DNA of 64,000 nt from Sycobia sp. Sy_11 (Eukaryota > Arthropoda > Insecta > Hymenoptera > Epichrysomallidae). Position 1 is the first letter of the stretch. Each line of letters opens with the position of its first letter. The notes below the pieces were generated by a model. It did no database searches, was not told the origin of the DNA, and saw only the letters and a program-made list of their open reading frames with translations. Below are positions 1 to 13,185 of this stretch, one piece after another. Location: NCBI GenBank assembly GCA_018907035.1, contig JACCIC010000211.1, positions 517,501 to 581,500 on the forward strand, in the 5' to 3' direction. The translations under genes were made by a program, and so were the position numbers.

Positions 1-281
1 ACATGCTATTATGAGTTTTAATCTTACAAATACCGTATTATCGAATGGCTTGGTCGAACTGATTGTTGGTGCTATTATACTATGATATTCGGTCATGTTC
101 ACTTAAACATTTTTTGGGTATTAAAAATGATAACAAGATTTTCAGAGGCTCTTTATAAGAAAGAAAATATTAAGTATTATGATTATAGCTACTCAAGGAA
201 GTTACATATAATCAGCGATTCACAGTTGGGACATTTCTACTTGTGAGAAAAGAAAATTAAAATCTAACAATTTTTATCTAG
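1..281 (+). other. Intron of sestrin (3' part)
   Basis: AT-rich sequence with no reading frame that matches the upstream part of sestrin. It ends in a pyrimidine-rich stretch and a TAG acceptor at 279-281, directly before the first coding exon in the window. Earlier sestrin exons must lie to the left of the window. Confidence 0.7.
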
Positions 282-3200
282 CAACTCACTACCGGAGCGG
301 ACAGCTGGTCCGTAAGCGAGCTGGTGTACGCGATTATTCTGATGGTACATTTTCACTCACTTCCAACTTTTCTCTTCGCTTGCGGCTTAAAGACCGTGGA
401 CATCATGGACAGGCATAACTGTGAAATGTTTAAAAGCATGCTGGTGTCGAACACGTCGTCGGGCTCCCAGTCCGTGTTCACGGAAATAAACAGTAGTTCA
501 GAATTTGAAGAAGGTAATGATCGATACCTATTACAATAATGATCGATATCTCGCCTTTGTTTTAGACTTGTCGCTAAAATAATCCAGATCGACCATAGAA
601 CTTTCAGACATGATTTCGTTCACCTCGCTGCTCGAGGACGATCTGGCAGAGCTGGAGAGCCTCCTGATGAAAACGAGACGTCTGGCCGACGATTGCGACA
701 TTAGCCAGGAGGAGCTGTCGGAGCGTTACCGGATCCTTGGGAAACAGTCGGCGGAACTGGACATGGCCCTGGGAAGATACAATCCTGTCCTTCACACGGA
801 TATAGAACGATTCATCGAGGATCCGGATTATATATATCAGGATATTAGCAGGGTACGTCAGAGAGATGTGATATTTTTAGAGAATTGATATTCGCCCACT
901 TCTCATTCGGAGAAGATTGTCAATAATGCATTTGATCTCGGATGCTACGATCATTAGATATACTTGCATGAAATGGGCCTAGTTTTGGGGATATCCCCTG
1001 CCATAGTGGTCCAGTAATAAAAGAAGCCTGAAACTTCTTGAAGAATTTGTTTTTAGTGATTATAAATTCGATGTTGAATTTTGAAACATTAAAATCACGG
1101 ACAAAATGTTTTATTTAGAAACAGTAATGGATCTCTGAAATTGTTGATAAAACTTTATTTGAACTTTAAAGCTTCTAGTTTGGACTATAATATGCAGAAA
1201 TTACAGATAGCAGATTCCATATATTTGGAAAAAATTCGAATCTACTGATAACAATTTTCAAATTGTACTTTAATAAAATAAAATAAAATAAAGGATTTAA
1301 AGTAGTATTATTAGATGCATAGTATATATCGATTCATATTTTTCTTATGTCTTTTTAATCTTTTTGTACATGCATCATCTTGTGATTCAAAAATGTAAGG
1401 ATAACAATACTGTTTGATTATTAAGAATGTTATTAATTAATTTTTAAAATATTTATCAGTGGAATAATTCATTTTTACTATATGAATATTCATATAGATT
1501 ATAGCGTTAGCTTAGAGGTTGGAAAATTTATTATAGTGGCATTTTCTTAGTTCATCACAGGCACTATGTCCTTACGTATCCCCATCCTCTCCAGCTAGTG
1601 ATAAATTGTGATGCAATTTCAATATGGACGCGTGCATGATTAATCGCCGTTTCTCTTATTGTCGCGCCACAGTGGGAGTCCCAAAAGCGCGAGGCGCCGA
1701 TCTTTCGCATAAACGAGTACTCCTGGTCGGATCACGGCTACTCGTTCCTCAGGGACCTGGACCAGGAGCTGGGCAGCCAGCTGGACGATAAGTTCCGGAC
1801 GATCTGCGAGCTCACCTACAAGACGATGGGGCCGTACAAGGGCGTTAACACGAACGCCTTCAGAATGGCCATTTGGAATTACATCCAGTGCCTGTACGGC
1901 ATACGCCACGACGACTACGATTATCAGGTGATCAACGAGCTGCTCGACCGGAACCTTCGGACGTTCATCAAGAGCGCGGTCTGCTATCCGGAGCGTTTGA
2001 GCCCGGACGACTGCGATCGGATTATGATCGGATTCAGGCAGACGGAGAAGGTGAGAAGTGACGCGTATTCGATACGCTATCTAGGCTCGTCGATACAAGG
2101 AGAGGCTCGCTTATGTACGGTATCCGATTTGGCCCTTAATAATGTTTTTATAGTCTTAATTATTACTCTACAATACACTCGGTACACTTTTATCTTAATT
2201 CTCTCATTCCCGCAAAGATCGGATTTTCTTATTTGAAATTTGTGCGCAAGAGAAAAAGTTTTAATCCATCTATTTCTGTAAATGTGCAATTTCTTAGATA
2301 CTGAGAATGATATTTCGACCGAATTTCATGTATTTTCAATTTCAATGAAAGCTTTGACAATAGGCGTAAGCTTTCATTGAGAATAACTAAGTAGCTCTAT
2401 ATTTGAATACATATGCTCGTTAGAATTTTTTGTTTGAATTGCCATTCTTTCTTCGACAGTAGTAGGGATTTTCATTAAAAAATTCCTATCTCTTCATAAT
2501 ATATTCAATTTAATTGCTATATCTTGAGAAAAAGCCAGTATGAGGTAAAACTTAGAGTTATTCTCATTATCTTCTGGAGGTAAGAAGACTTAATCTAGGC
2601 CAAATCCATTACCCATATATGTGATTCTCTCCTTGTTAGCGGTATTGTACTACTTGTAGATAGCTTCGAGAGATTGCAATTTACTTTCATTTTCATTACC
2701 TTAATCGTTAAGGAATAATCTTTAAATTTTTTTATATTATTTTTCGATTACTTACTTTCTTAAAGATATTTTTAATAGAAAAAAGTAGCAAATTTTTTGA
2801 AAAATATTTGTAATATTTAGATTATAATAATTTTCATTCCGCCTAATCATATAAATTAAACTAACAAATATTTGTAGCGATCTTACAGTATTTTGTTTTT
2901 TGATCCAGGCGTAAGATATTCAAATCAAAAGAATATTTCAGATTCTACGCGGGTGATTGTAAACACGGACAGTTCGACTGGCATCATTATTATATTGTAT
3001 TTTTTTAAAACGACTGCAAAGCCGATGAAAATATTTATTAGTACGTTATAAGATTGACTCGTTATCAGTTAATAATTATTATATAAATTTACTATAAAAT
3101 ATTAATTTCTGTTTACCTTCTACTTGAATTGAAACAATTTTATAGTCGATCTTCAATCTTTAATTATTTGTCACATTATTAGAATTTTGAATATGAATTC

Positions 3201-3912
3201 GAAATGAAATTCTATAAACGTAATGATATAAACACTATAAGTATTAGAATAAAAAAATTGTGTTTAAAATGTTTTAAGATTTAATACGGCAGTTATCAGA
3301 TATGTGCACGTGTAGAAAATTTAAAAAAATTAAAAGGAAAGGCAGCTGCTTGAGTTTTAACAATTCAATTTTTAAAATTATTATTTATTATCTATCCTTG
3401 ATTATGAGCTTAAGGAGTCACGCGCTTAAATATTCTTATTTAAAAATGTCTCATGAAAGATAACAAACGACTCCCTTGTGTAAATTATTAAAAATTAAAA
3501 TTACACTGCTCACTGTTGTAGACTAAACTAACAATTAATTATTATCGGTCTTGCAGTTTCTATAAAATAATATAATTATAATTCTATAATGGCAGTCGGA
3601 TATTCTTCGTTTATAATCGACTCCGTGAAATCTGAAATAAAAAAAGTACAAAAAATAAAATAATAATGAAAAAATAATAAATAAACAAGAAGAATCACAA
3701 TTATACTATCTTATAATGAATGTACAATCGATAAAAATACTTATTAGATTCGCGTAAATTCTGCTAATTATTAAGACACAAATTATTAAAGTATTAATTG
3801 AATTATTTTTACATTACTTTTACAGATTCACGTGAATTCGATCATGCTCGAGGCACGCGTACAAGCTGAACTACTGTACGCACTGCGTGTACTGACCGGT
3901 TTTAAGACCTAA
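282..3912 (+). CDS. Sesn: Sestrin, last four exons (5' partial)
   Basis: Sestrins are cytosolic stress-induced proteins that bind GATOR2, restrain TORC1 and, in SESN2, sense leucine. Exons read from the sequence are 282-513, 608-852, 1673-2050 and 3826-3912 (TAA stop at 3910-3912), all bounded by AG and GT with matching phases. Exon 1 encodes the family segment TTGADSWSVSELVYAIILM followed by HSLPTFLFACG. Exon 2 encodes an acidic linker and ERFIEDPDYIYQDISR. Exon 3 contains EYSWSDHGYSFL, LTYKT, FRMAIWNYIQCLYGIRHDDYDY and FRQTEK. Exon 4 encodes IHVNSIMLEARVQAELLYAL and ends ...LTGFKT. Compared with human SESN2 recalled from memory, the leucine-site T374, Y375, T377, T386, R390 and E451 and the GATOR2-contact pair D406/D407 are conserved. 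The W444 position is Met (codon 2024-2026). The N-terminal domain is off the window. The family assignment is very secure; the exact acceptor of the first exon is less so. Confidence 0.95.
2862..3040 (+). mobile_element. MITE copy C in sestrin intron
   Basis: Diverged copy of the inverted-repeat element best seen at 24070-24278, in the same orientation. The left end reads TAACAAATATTTGTAGCGAT then CTTACAGTA. The interior block TTTCAGATTCTACGCGGGTG, then GTAAACACGGACAG, matches the other copies. The right end is GATGAAAATATTTATTA. About 180 bp, non-coding. Confidence 0.7.
3529..3746 (-). mobile_element. MITE copy D in sestrin intron, opposite orientation
   Basis: The left end TAACAATTAATTATTATCGG continues into TCTTGCAGT, and the right end is CGATAAAAATACTTATTA. 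The interior contains GGCAGTCGGA, TCGTTTATAATCGACTCC and GTGAAATCTGAAATAAA. These are the complement of the interior of copies A and C, so this copy is inverted relative to copy C. Non-coding and AT-rich. Confidence 0.65.
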
Positions 3913-3996
3913 ATTTTTATTACGCTTTTGATTAGATTTAAGTTTTTAACCCAATGACAATAATTGCAAGCACGTACTGATGTAACGACGGCAAAA

Positions 3997-4002
3997 AATA
4001 AA
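3997..4002 (+). terminator. Candidate sestrin polyadenylation signal
   Basis: An AATAAA hexamer 84 bases after the sestrin stop codon. The position suits a short 3' UTR. No cleavage site can be proven from sequence alone. Confidence 0.45.
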
Positions 4003-4560
4003 TGGAAGCAAAAGTTGTGCGCGATGCCGCGTCGAGCATCGTCCCGAGCGATTTCATATTCAAAGCGCCAGTGCGTAATGATATTACGTATATCGAGGGC
4101 GCTCTCATGCATACACGTCATCGCGAATTGAAACGATGGATTAGCCCTTGTTTATATTTATATATAGTTCATTGTATTTGTAGAACAAATTTTTTTTTTA
4201 TATTTTTACACGGTGTTTTATATGAGGAATCGTACCGTCGATTTTTTTTTTCAGAAAAATAAGGAGAAAAAGTGTTTTTGTGTTTTCTTTAGATCCAATA
4301 TCAGTTATTATATATAATCGTAGACTCAAAACGTAGAAAAAGAAACGTGTCAAAGCTTATAATGCAAGAAGAAAAATTAATGCAATGTTAATTAAATCGA
4401 ATGATCTACAGGAGCACAACATGGCTTATGATATTAATTTTCCTAAGAACGAGTCCCAACTGCAATCCATGGTAAATCGTTATATATATATAGCTACGGA
4501 ACGAAAACAAAACCGTTCGTGTGTAAAAACGAAAGGAGGAAGAGAAAATCCTCCTGTCAC
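4003..4560. other. AT-rich flank without recognisable gene
   Basis: Sequence downstream of sestrin with T-runs and A-runs. The open frames are short, start in low-complexity DNA and resemble nothing. I see no gene here. Confidence 0.5.
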
Positions 4561-5740
4561 CTGCGTCTACGATAATATTTTTCGGAACCGCAGCGCAGCG
4601 CAGCCGGTGCTTAAATGCGCGCATCAAACCGCTCCGCCCCTGTGCCCTTGGCCCGCGACTTTTCAACTTTCTCACTGCCCAGCGCCGCAATCAGGCCATT
4701 CTCGCGACTTCGGACGACCGTTTTCTTCCGCGGCGCGGCCCCACGAAACGAAGACGCTCGTCTCTGCGGCCGTAAGCAGCGCGCGCCGTCCCCGCGCGCA
4801 TCGCAGCGGCCCGCCGTCCAAGCTTGGCGATGGCGCGACGTTGCGCGCCGGGTGGGAGCGGTGCTTGAAGCGAACTGCGAGAACGGGCGAGGGGGGAACA
4901 GAAACTCGAGAGTGCTGCAATGAGGGGGGAGAACCACGGGCTCGCGAATATAATTCTATTAGCTGCTCGCGCCGGAGAGCAAGGTGGATTTTTTTTCTCG
5001 AAAAATACCGGGGTATAAATAAAAAAAAAAAAGAGGAACGAGTCGCGGAGGCCCTGTAATTCGCCCGCTAATTCCAGCGCCCGGATCCTTTGTACAGCTC
5101 TGCTTCACCTCGTTGTTTCTTTAGTTTTTTTTTTTCGAGCGCGCCTTTGTGCGTGGAGCGCGGAGCCGCGCGCGCCGGTGGCAGGTGACGCAGTTGCGCC
5201 GCCGACGCCGCCGCCACCGCCCCCGCGCCGCACATAACTCCGTAGTTCAGAAGAAAATATCGGTGTAAAAGGAGGAAGCGCGGTGGATGGTGGGGGTGGG
5301 TAGAAGGGTGGAGAGGTCGAGTTAATGCCCGGAGTTTGCGTGCCTCCTACTCCTCCTCCATCTCCTGCGCCTCCTCCCCGCGTGAGTGTGCGCGTTTTTG
5401 TGTTTAAAGCGAAAATGTCGCGAGACAGAGGGAAACGCGGTGAAGGAGACAGGGAGAGAGAGTGAGAGAGAGAGCGAGTGGGGGAGAGGAGTGGGCAAGG
5501 GGTAAGCGGAGAGACAGCGAGGGAGATAAAGAGAGAGTGAGATACAGAGGGATGGGGAAAGCACGAAGGGGGCTCAGGTGCGCTTTCCACCCTCGGCGCA
5601 TATGCCGGTAAAGTACGCTTCTGTGGTCGATAGGTTTTATTTCCCTTTTTAGCACGGCGGCCGAGATGTGGGGGAGGGGGGTGAGCACGCGCTACTGAGC
5701 CGGGCTCAGCGAGGAGACTCGGATACATTTAAAGTGTAAT
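4561..5740. other. GC-rich island with purine-rich tract
   Basis: An abrupt change to CpG-dense sequence (about 4561-5240), a G-rich stretch near 5282-5313 with several GGG runs, and an interrupted GA tract around 5452-5545. Open frames on both strands are long only because of GC content and translate to Arg/Pro/Ser-rich or repetitive peptides. It could be a promoter or enhancer-like island, but no transcription unit can be attached to it. Confidence 0.45.
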
Positions 5741-8700
5741 GTTCCGCGAATACCAGCCACTGACAAATAACGCCGTTATTGAATTCTAAAAGAATGTAAT
5801 ATATCCCGCAAATATTTTAATGTCTGTGTACGTGTATAGTTCGTGCGCATATATACGTGTATATAAGCTTTTCCTTTTGATAAATTCTTTTCCCTCCTAT
5901 CATTTTAGTAATTAATTTTTTTTCTATATCGTTTTCTTACTTTTTGAATTAATAAGTAAATAAATTTTGTATTATCATTTGTTTTCAGGGTACAGGATAA
6001 ATTAAGTTGTAGCAAATTCTTTATATTAGAAAAAAATTCTTTCATTGTATACACAATAGATTTTCCAAGAAAAAATTTCTGCGTGCATAGCTTCAAATCC
6101 GTCGCTAATTCTAGATATCTGAATCAGAATCTGCATCGGAATCATGAATTCGCGGTTACATTTTGTTCGAAATTCTACAAATAAATTACGTAATGCTACG
6201 AAATGGTCTTGACCCTGACACTGTGAAGATGAATCACGTTCAAATTCAACATTTTCAAAGCAACACAGTTATTTAGAGTTTTTCATACATGCAGAGATGC
6301 TTCTTTTGTCAATCTCTGTTATTTTAAATATATTACATTATTATTGTATTATTCAGTCGAGATTCAGTCTTAATTTAACTGTAAATTAAACTTTAACCGC
6401 TCATTGAACGTTCAAAGCAATCTTTTATTAAGACGAAACAAAAGTGAATTTCGTTATATCTATGTGTGGATTGGTGTGTGTGTGTGTGTATGTGTGTGTG
6501 TGGGTGTGTATTATAAATTTACATTTTATTACAAATACCTCGAATTAACTTTTGCCGAGATAATTAGATCGACTCCCAACCGAAATTGCCGAAAGTAATG
6601 TATAAAGTGCAAAAAAGTTAAAAACTGTAAACGTCCAACTCGCAATTCCATTTAATCAAACGCAACTGAATTAATTAGCGGCCGTGTCCTCTGTTTTTTC
6701 CCCCATCCCCCCTCTCTCCCTCTATCTCTCTCTCTCCGCGTCCCGCCATCCGGTCCTGAAAAAAGGAGCCCCAAATGAGATGTAAAACTGCGCGCCACCC
6801 GCATATATAGCTTTACTGTCTACCCGCCCTCCCCCCGCCACTCGGCCATCCGCAAGAGTTTCAGTCCGAATTTTCAACGGGGCCGTGGAGACCGACTCAA
6901 TTATCGTTTGGTGCAAATTTGTTTGCACTTTCAATATATATATATATATGTACTTGCGAACAGTCCTGCTTATAAGCCTATATAGATTGAACGTGAAGGT
7001 GTGTGCGAGAACGTGCCTATGTCGAACAAATTGGATTGAAATATTAAACAAGAGAAAAAAAAACATCATCAAATCAAAAAACGCCCGCTATCATTCTGAC
7101 TGACATAATTCATCCGATGCTATTCGATTATTTTTTCGTTTGATTAATCTTGAACGCTAATAAAAAAATTCGCGTGATGAATAGAGCGACAGATCGCCAG
7201 AGACAGAGGATAACAATAATGTCTTGTAGATAAATACCTATCTAGGTATACATCAATATCGATAGAAACGACTGGTCGTTACGCACCCCCGTGCCGATTT
7301 CTTACTTTTTGCGAAAACCGAAGAACAAGGTGGGCGTAGAATTTTCAAGCTCATTGACCGTCATTTGTGTATTTCTACAGTAAGAACGAAGACCATGAAC
7401 TGCACGAATCGAATAGAGTGAAATTTGAAAAAATATTTTCTCGATGATAATTGCTTCCGAGAATAATTGTTAATTATGATATGCAAAAGGAGAACAGTAA
7501 TACTTTATATATTTTATAACTATTTTATAACGTTATCGAAGCATCCAAGCCGAATTAAACTTTGGATGTGCTTATACATAAATATATCTTTGTATTTCAC
7601 TGCGAATCGCTGAGTATGAATCCCACAATAGTGTATAACAGATCATTGTGAAAGTTAAAATTTTACATGTAGAAAAGATGACAATAATGGAACAATCCGT
7701 GTAAATCTCGCTACAACCGGGCATATTGAGAACATAAATGAATAAATTTAATTCACACTATTTTTAGTGTTACGATCGTAGAGCGAGTAACGTGACTCGA
7801 AGCCACTCCCTTCCTCTCAGGCTCGCGCGCGCAAATAAAGAATCCTCGCAGCCTCTGTCAATTCTATTTTTATCTTATTTTCCTTTGAAACCAGACAGGC
7901 TGGAGAAAATGGAAAAAGGAAGCCAATTGTCCCAGACCTTGAGAGAAGTTCGCAGTCTATATAAATATACATATATATATAAAGCAGGGAGACAGACGTC
8001 CGAGTAATTTGTAAAAGCTATTTCGTATTACAGAAGCGCTCGTGAAAGAAGATTTGCAATCACCGCCGCCGGGTGAAACAAAGACGTCTCGCGCGGCCCG
8101 AGGCCGTCGGTTAGCTCGATAATTCGGTTAGCGCGCGGGGACTTGTCCGAATCCAAGGAGCACTCGCCACTAGATTATTTATGCGATCCTCGTAATTTAC
8201 GGCGGTCCGATGCTTTTTACACAGTGTCCCGTGTGTAAAAACGTGAGCGGTTACCGAGTGGCCGAGAGATGACGAGGCGCAGGGCGCGGAAGTGTGTGCT
8301 CTCGACGTTGAACAATTTCTACCATTGTGTAGCGAGAAAAATCTCGATAATTACTATTAGACCTAAAGTTGTGAAAATTTTGATATGAGTACTAGTGAAA
8401 ACAGAAATAATTAGTTATGGAATAGAGAATATGATAGTAGAGAGTTCGAATTAACTACTTAATTAAACTAGACATTGGATTAAATTATGCTTGAATTAAA
8501 CGCATATTTAGGTTTTCTTCTGATAAATGAATAAGTTGCGGTTTTCGAATGAATTATGAATTCAATGGGAACATTTGACGGTCGAGGACATGATGAGGCT
8601 GGCTAGTTCATCAACGAATAATTTTGAATTACTAAAGGTCATTATTAATAGTTTTTATGAAAAATCTTGACGAATGCCAAGTGTAAATTATTTACACATT

Positions 8701-9205
8701 AAAATGCCTTTAAACGTATTAAATTTAATATTATCAAAATTTAATAATAAAATTGTATATAATGAATTATTTTCGAAGTGAAATTGTGTTGATTTAAACT
8801 ACAGCCTTTAATAAAATGGTGTCTACATATACACATAGTTGTTTATCTCGAATTTTGAATAAATATTTAAAATTCCGATGTTATTTAACACGATTCCGAT
8901 CCTCGTTGAGCGAGGAGGAAAAAAAACCGATCGACCGAGCTAAATTCTAGTGGCAGCTTTTTCCTGAAATTCATACTTTGGGATCAGCAGGAGCCGGGTC
9001 TGCATAATTCAGATTCTATCCAATAATTTGAGTATAATATAATTATGCCTCCGGCGTTGAAAATCTCTAAAAAAAAAAAGAAAAAAACAAAAACAACAAA
9101 GAATAAAGAAAATACCGAAACAGCTGCACTCTCTATACGCATTCGTTAAATTTTTCCAAGCAAAGTCAGTCGCAACGGCGTCGATAAAAGTCTCTCGTCG
9201 CTGTA

Positions 9206-9209
<4 letters not shown>
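5741..9209. other. AT-rich intergenic DNA
   Basis: No recognisable coding sequence. It holds a short interrupted GT tract (about 6474-6508), a pyrimidine-rich stretch (about 6698-6737), a short TA run (about 6935-6950) and a small CpG-rich patch near 8060-8290. Confidence 0.4.

Positions 9210-9241
<32 letters not shown>
9210..9241. repeat. (TC)16 microsatellite
   Basis: An uninterrupted TC array; on the complementary strand it reads (GA)n and gives a spurious Glu-Arg frame. Confidence 0.95.
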
Positions 9242-9243
<2 letters not shown>

Positions 9244-12200
9244 GTAGTAAAATATGTACATTCATAAAACAAAGGCGCATTGATTTACGCCCGTACGGAA
9301 TATCTATGCATTTTAATTCTCTTCCCCGTCACTACCTCCCCCCATTCGCATATATACTGCTTCTGCTTTACGCGTACTTGTACTAATACTGTATGCAGGT
9401 ATACTACTAGTTTTCAAATAACTCATCCAAAAAGTAATGAGCCGCGCATCAAAGGCTGCAATTGCGAAACGAAGAGGCGTTAGTACGAGCCGCTGTCTCG
9501 ACTGGGATTTTTTTTTGTTTTTTTTTGTTTTTTTTTTCTTCTTAAAACGACGATTGTATGCAAGAGTTCGCTGGGTCTATACGGGTCCGCGTGTATTTTT
9601 ATTACTATGACGACGATTATTATTATCGCGTATGAATAAAAAGTAGCCGGTTTTGCCAGCCTTAGCCGTATAATACACCAAACATGTAGATTGGCACGAG
9701 GCGAGCGAGAGGCAGGACGTCAAGGGGGATGGGGGTCGAGCGAAAGAGAATGAGAGTCAAATTACGCACCGAAACCTTTTTCTCAATGCTCCATTCTTGT
9801 CTGGGAACCTCGTCGAGTCTTTAACTTCTACTTTAAAAACATAACTTGTTAGAATTCACTGGGAATCGCGAATCAAATCTGATGGCATCCCGGGCTACCG
9901 TATACAGACAAGGGAGTCAATCTAAAGCTACGAGGAGATGTGCGCCAGACATGCATAGGTATATGTGTGTGTGTGTGCGCGCGCATTCGAGTACGTACGT
10001 GGGTGCATGCGCGTGTATGTATGCGCCGCAACTATAATATGAAACGAAGATTGGATGAAATTAAAATAATAATAAAAAACGATCCGAGCAAACCAGTATT
10101 CCGACATTACAGCTCCGACTATATATAGCGTAAATGAACGAAGGGGACGAGGTGTGCATTAATAATAACGAGACTTGTAAAAATCGATCTCTCGAAACTA
10201 ATTAGCCCGCGTAGTTTACAAGCGCGGAGAAAGCGCAATCTATATACGCGCGCGACGTGAAATTTACTTAAAAACGAATCAAACAAAAAAAAAAAAAAAA
10301 AGAATGAAAAAGAGAGAGAAAAAAAACCAGCAAAAACCGTTTAAAGATCCGCCAAGATAGTCCGTGCCTCGATGATAATGATTTGACAACCAGTTTCACG
10401 AGGTTAATTTGAATAAATCTCGGCAAAGTAAACAGGCGCGTCGATGAAATATAATATGGGCGATCAACTTAGTTGCGTCGCCGAAATAATACGCGAGCTA
10501 ATTATGTTTTATCGCGGCTACCGCCTGTACACATTTACACGCGTTGGCAATTTGTCCGTCCATTCGGCTCGATATCCTTGTATCGCGAGTTTTCTGGACG
10601 AAGAAAAAACTCCCTGGATCGGTTTTAACTTCTTTGCAGAATAGAAGGAAAAAGCATTTTTTTTTTCTATCAAGAGCGAATAATTTACGAGTCCTGACGC
10701 AAGGATAATTAATAAAAATTTGACGAATGAATTTATATTGCCATCGATGTTCGTCAATTGAATACATTATTAAGAAAAACATCTACTATAATTGTTGAAA
10801 CATTTCATTATTATTTCATTGGCGCTATAGTGACTTGAAATTCAAAAGACTGAAATTTAAAGCTTTTTCGGTTTTCCTCTAATAATTCCGAACGTATTTT
10901 TTTCTGTCTTTAGAATATTTTGGAAGCTCGCGAGTACATAATAATTCGAAATTTGTATTTTTATTTTTATATAGATTCACATGCCACGGTTCCTCGATTG
11001 GAATTTTCGCCTAGATATCAGAGTACCCCAATTCAGTGCTCTATATTTAAATAGAAAAAAAGCAAGAACCTTTTTCGATATCAGGATTGCTCTCTACCGC
11101 GGAATGCGTTTCTATTCTATCTGTCCACATACGCCGTGCTAAATACTCGCGTGTAAAAGAAAAGAGAAACAAAATCCAAAGATCCCGTTCGGGCTGTTAC
11201 AGTTATTAAAATTAAACTTAATGAAATAATTTCGATGGTAATTTAGTGTCGTTAAATTATTCTAAAAACAAATTATTCTAACAACAATCCAATGAGTAGC
11301 AGATGGCACGTATAAATGCAAAATTCATATAATAATAACAAACGAATACAATATAGCCAATGAATAAGATGTATAATATAAATAGCCGAACATAATCAAT
11401 GAACTTTAATTAATTCCGAAGAATTTTGAATGAAAATCGCATTGCAGGAGCGCGGTTTCATGAATACAAATTGAATATTGCAAATTTTTCGAGATTTTAT
11501 TAATTTATATGTAAAACGCGCCGGTGAGTATAGAACGCGGATATTAATATTCTAAATATCTATGGAACATTTTTTGCTTATGAAAAAAAAAACAAAAAAT
11601 TTCCATTTTTTTAAAAAAAATTATTCAATGAAAAACGTGATCTACGCTCGCTACACTTTAGTATACTTATCTTCAATAATATGTTTGTGAAAATAATCTG
11701 TAACTATAATGTATATATAAAATATATTTATTTTACTTACAATGTCTATAAGACAATCGCTGCTGCACAAAACGTTTAATACGTAGTTCTGCTGAATTTT
11801 CACACAGTTCCATGAGATTCACTGCAGAATTTATTCCGCAGCGTGTAACGATGCCGATTGAAAATTATTATCACGTCCGCGTCTGTGAGTGCAGTACGCG
11901 TGTAAAAAATTAAAACGAAAACCTCCTTAAATTACTCGAGGGCCATCGAGGCGTTGGCAAAAACTTACCTCCACTACCATATCGACCGAGGTTACGTATA
12001 TTCTCTCCGACATTTATATTTAATCCTCGCTCTTAATTTTCGTAACTCTTACGGTGACCTTTTTTTGGGCCTCGATCACTGACGGACCCCGAAACGACAT
12101 AGCAGCTGTAAGATATATGCAATTTTTTACGCCGTCCCGATTCTCACACCAGTGCCATATGTATAGTAGCGCTAAATTGAATCGCCCGCTCGGAATTGTT

Positions 12201-13090
12201 TAGCTTCTTTTTCACTGCGAAGACGTGCGTATTAAATTGGGTACGTACGAGTGACGTAATTTTGAGTATAATTTAGATGACGATGTCAATCAAATATTTA
12301 TTCGTATAAAGTTATAGGGCTATTAATATATTTTCATTCTCACGAAGACATTCAGTCTATAAATTTTTAAAAAAAAAAATTTCGTGAATCGATCCAGATG
12401 GATAAAATCTACGCGTGATAATACAATTGCTCCTATAACAATTCTCATTTAATAAACTGAGACGCTCGTATAATTGAACGAGTCCATTATGATATTACGA
12501 GAATAAAATGCAGCAAGCGGAGTATTCGCGTTTCACGCGCATCTGTCGGGCGACCCGTCGCGAATCGTCACGCTCCCTTTTCCCTTCTACGGGATTTGCC
12601 GATTGGCATTATGCGTATGAAAGAAAAAAGGAAATGAACACGCCGTCGAGGTGTCGAATGTAGCAGGGAAAAACAAATGGAACCAGTGCAGGTCACCGAT
12701 CACCCCCCGATCAAGACAGGGAGAGAGAGAGAGAGAGAAAAGAAAGTAATCGAAACCCCCCATCTCAATTCCAGAAAAAAGCCACCTTTAGCAAAGTGTT
12801 TGTGTATATATATATATATATATATAACACAAACATATAAGAACAGCAAGATTTACAAAGTCAAGTCAAAGGAAAAGTGACACGTCGCGCGTCACTAGTC
12901 GGTCCGACGTGGTAGAAAGGGGGAGAGAAATGGCAGTTGTGCCGAGAAAAAAGGGAAAATTATCGAAACTATTACTATAGTGGAAGAGAGACGAAGGCGG
13001 GGGAGAGGCAGGGAGGAGCGAAGCAGGAATCTGTGTCCCTCGGAGCTCGCGATTATCCGGGCGGAATGGCTAACGATCCGTGAGCCGCTG
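9242..13090. other. Intergenic DNA without recognisable gene
   Basis: Mixed-composition DNA with poly-T near 9509-9540, a GT/GC stretch at about 9963-9985, poly-A at about 10287-10303, a short GA run at 12719-12739 and a TA run at 12805-12826. No reading frame resembles a known protein. Confidence 0.4.
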
Positions 13091-13185
13091 CTCTCTCTCT
13101 CTCTCTCTCTCTCTCTCTTGCTCTCTGACTCTCCTGCTTCTTGAACTTCTGTTGCTGAAGGATAAAGCACAGAGGGCGAAATAGC

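Noticed and set aside
4385..5059. A 224-codon frame on the + strand
   Set aside because: It runs from AT-rich DNA into a CpG island, has Arg/Pro/Ala-rich low-complexity content in the second half and no domain. The length is explained by the lack of stops in GC-rich DNA.
5105..5728. A 207-codon minus-strand frame
   Set aside because: Ser/Leu and Pro/Gly-rich sequence derived from a purine-rich tract and GC-rich DNA, with an overlapping open frame in another phase.
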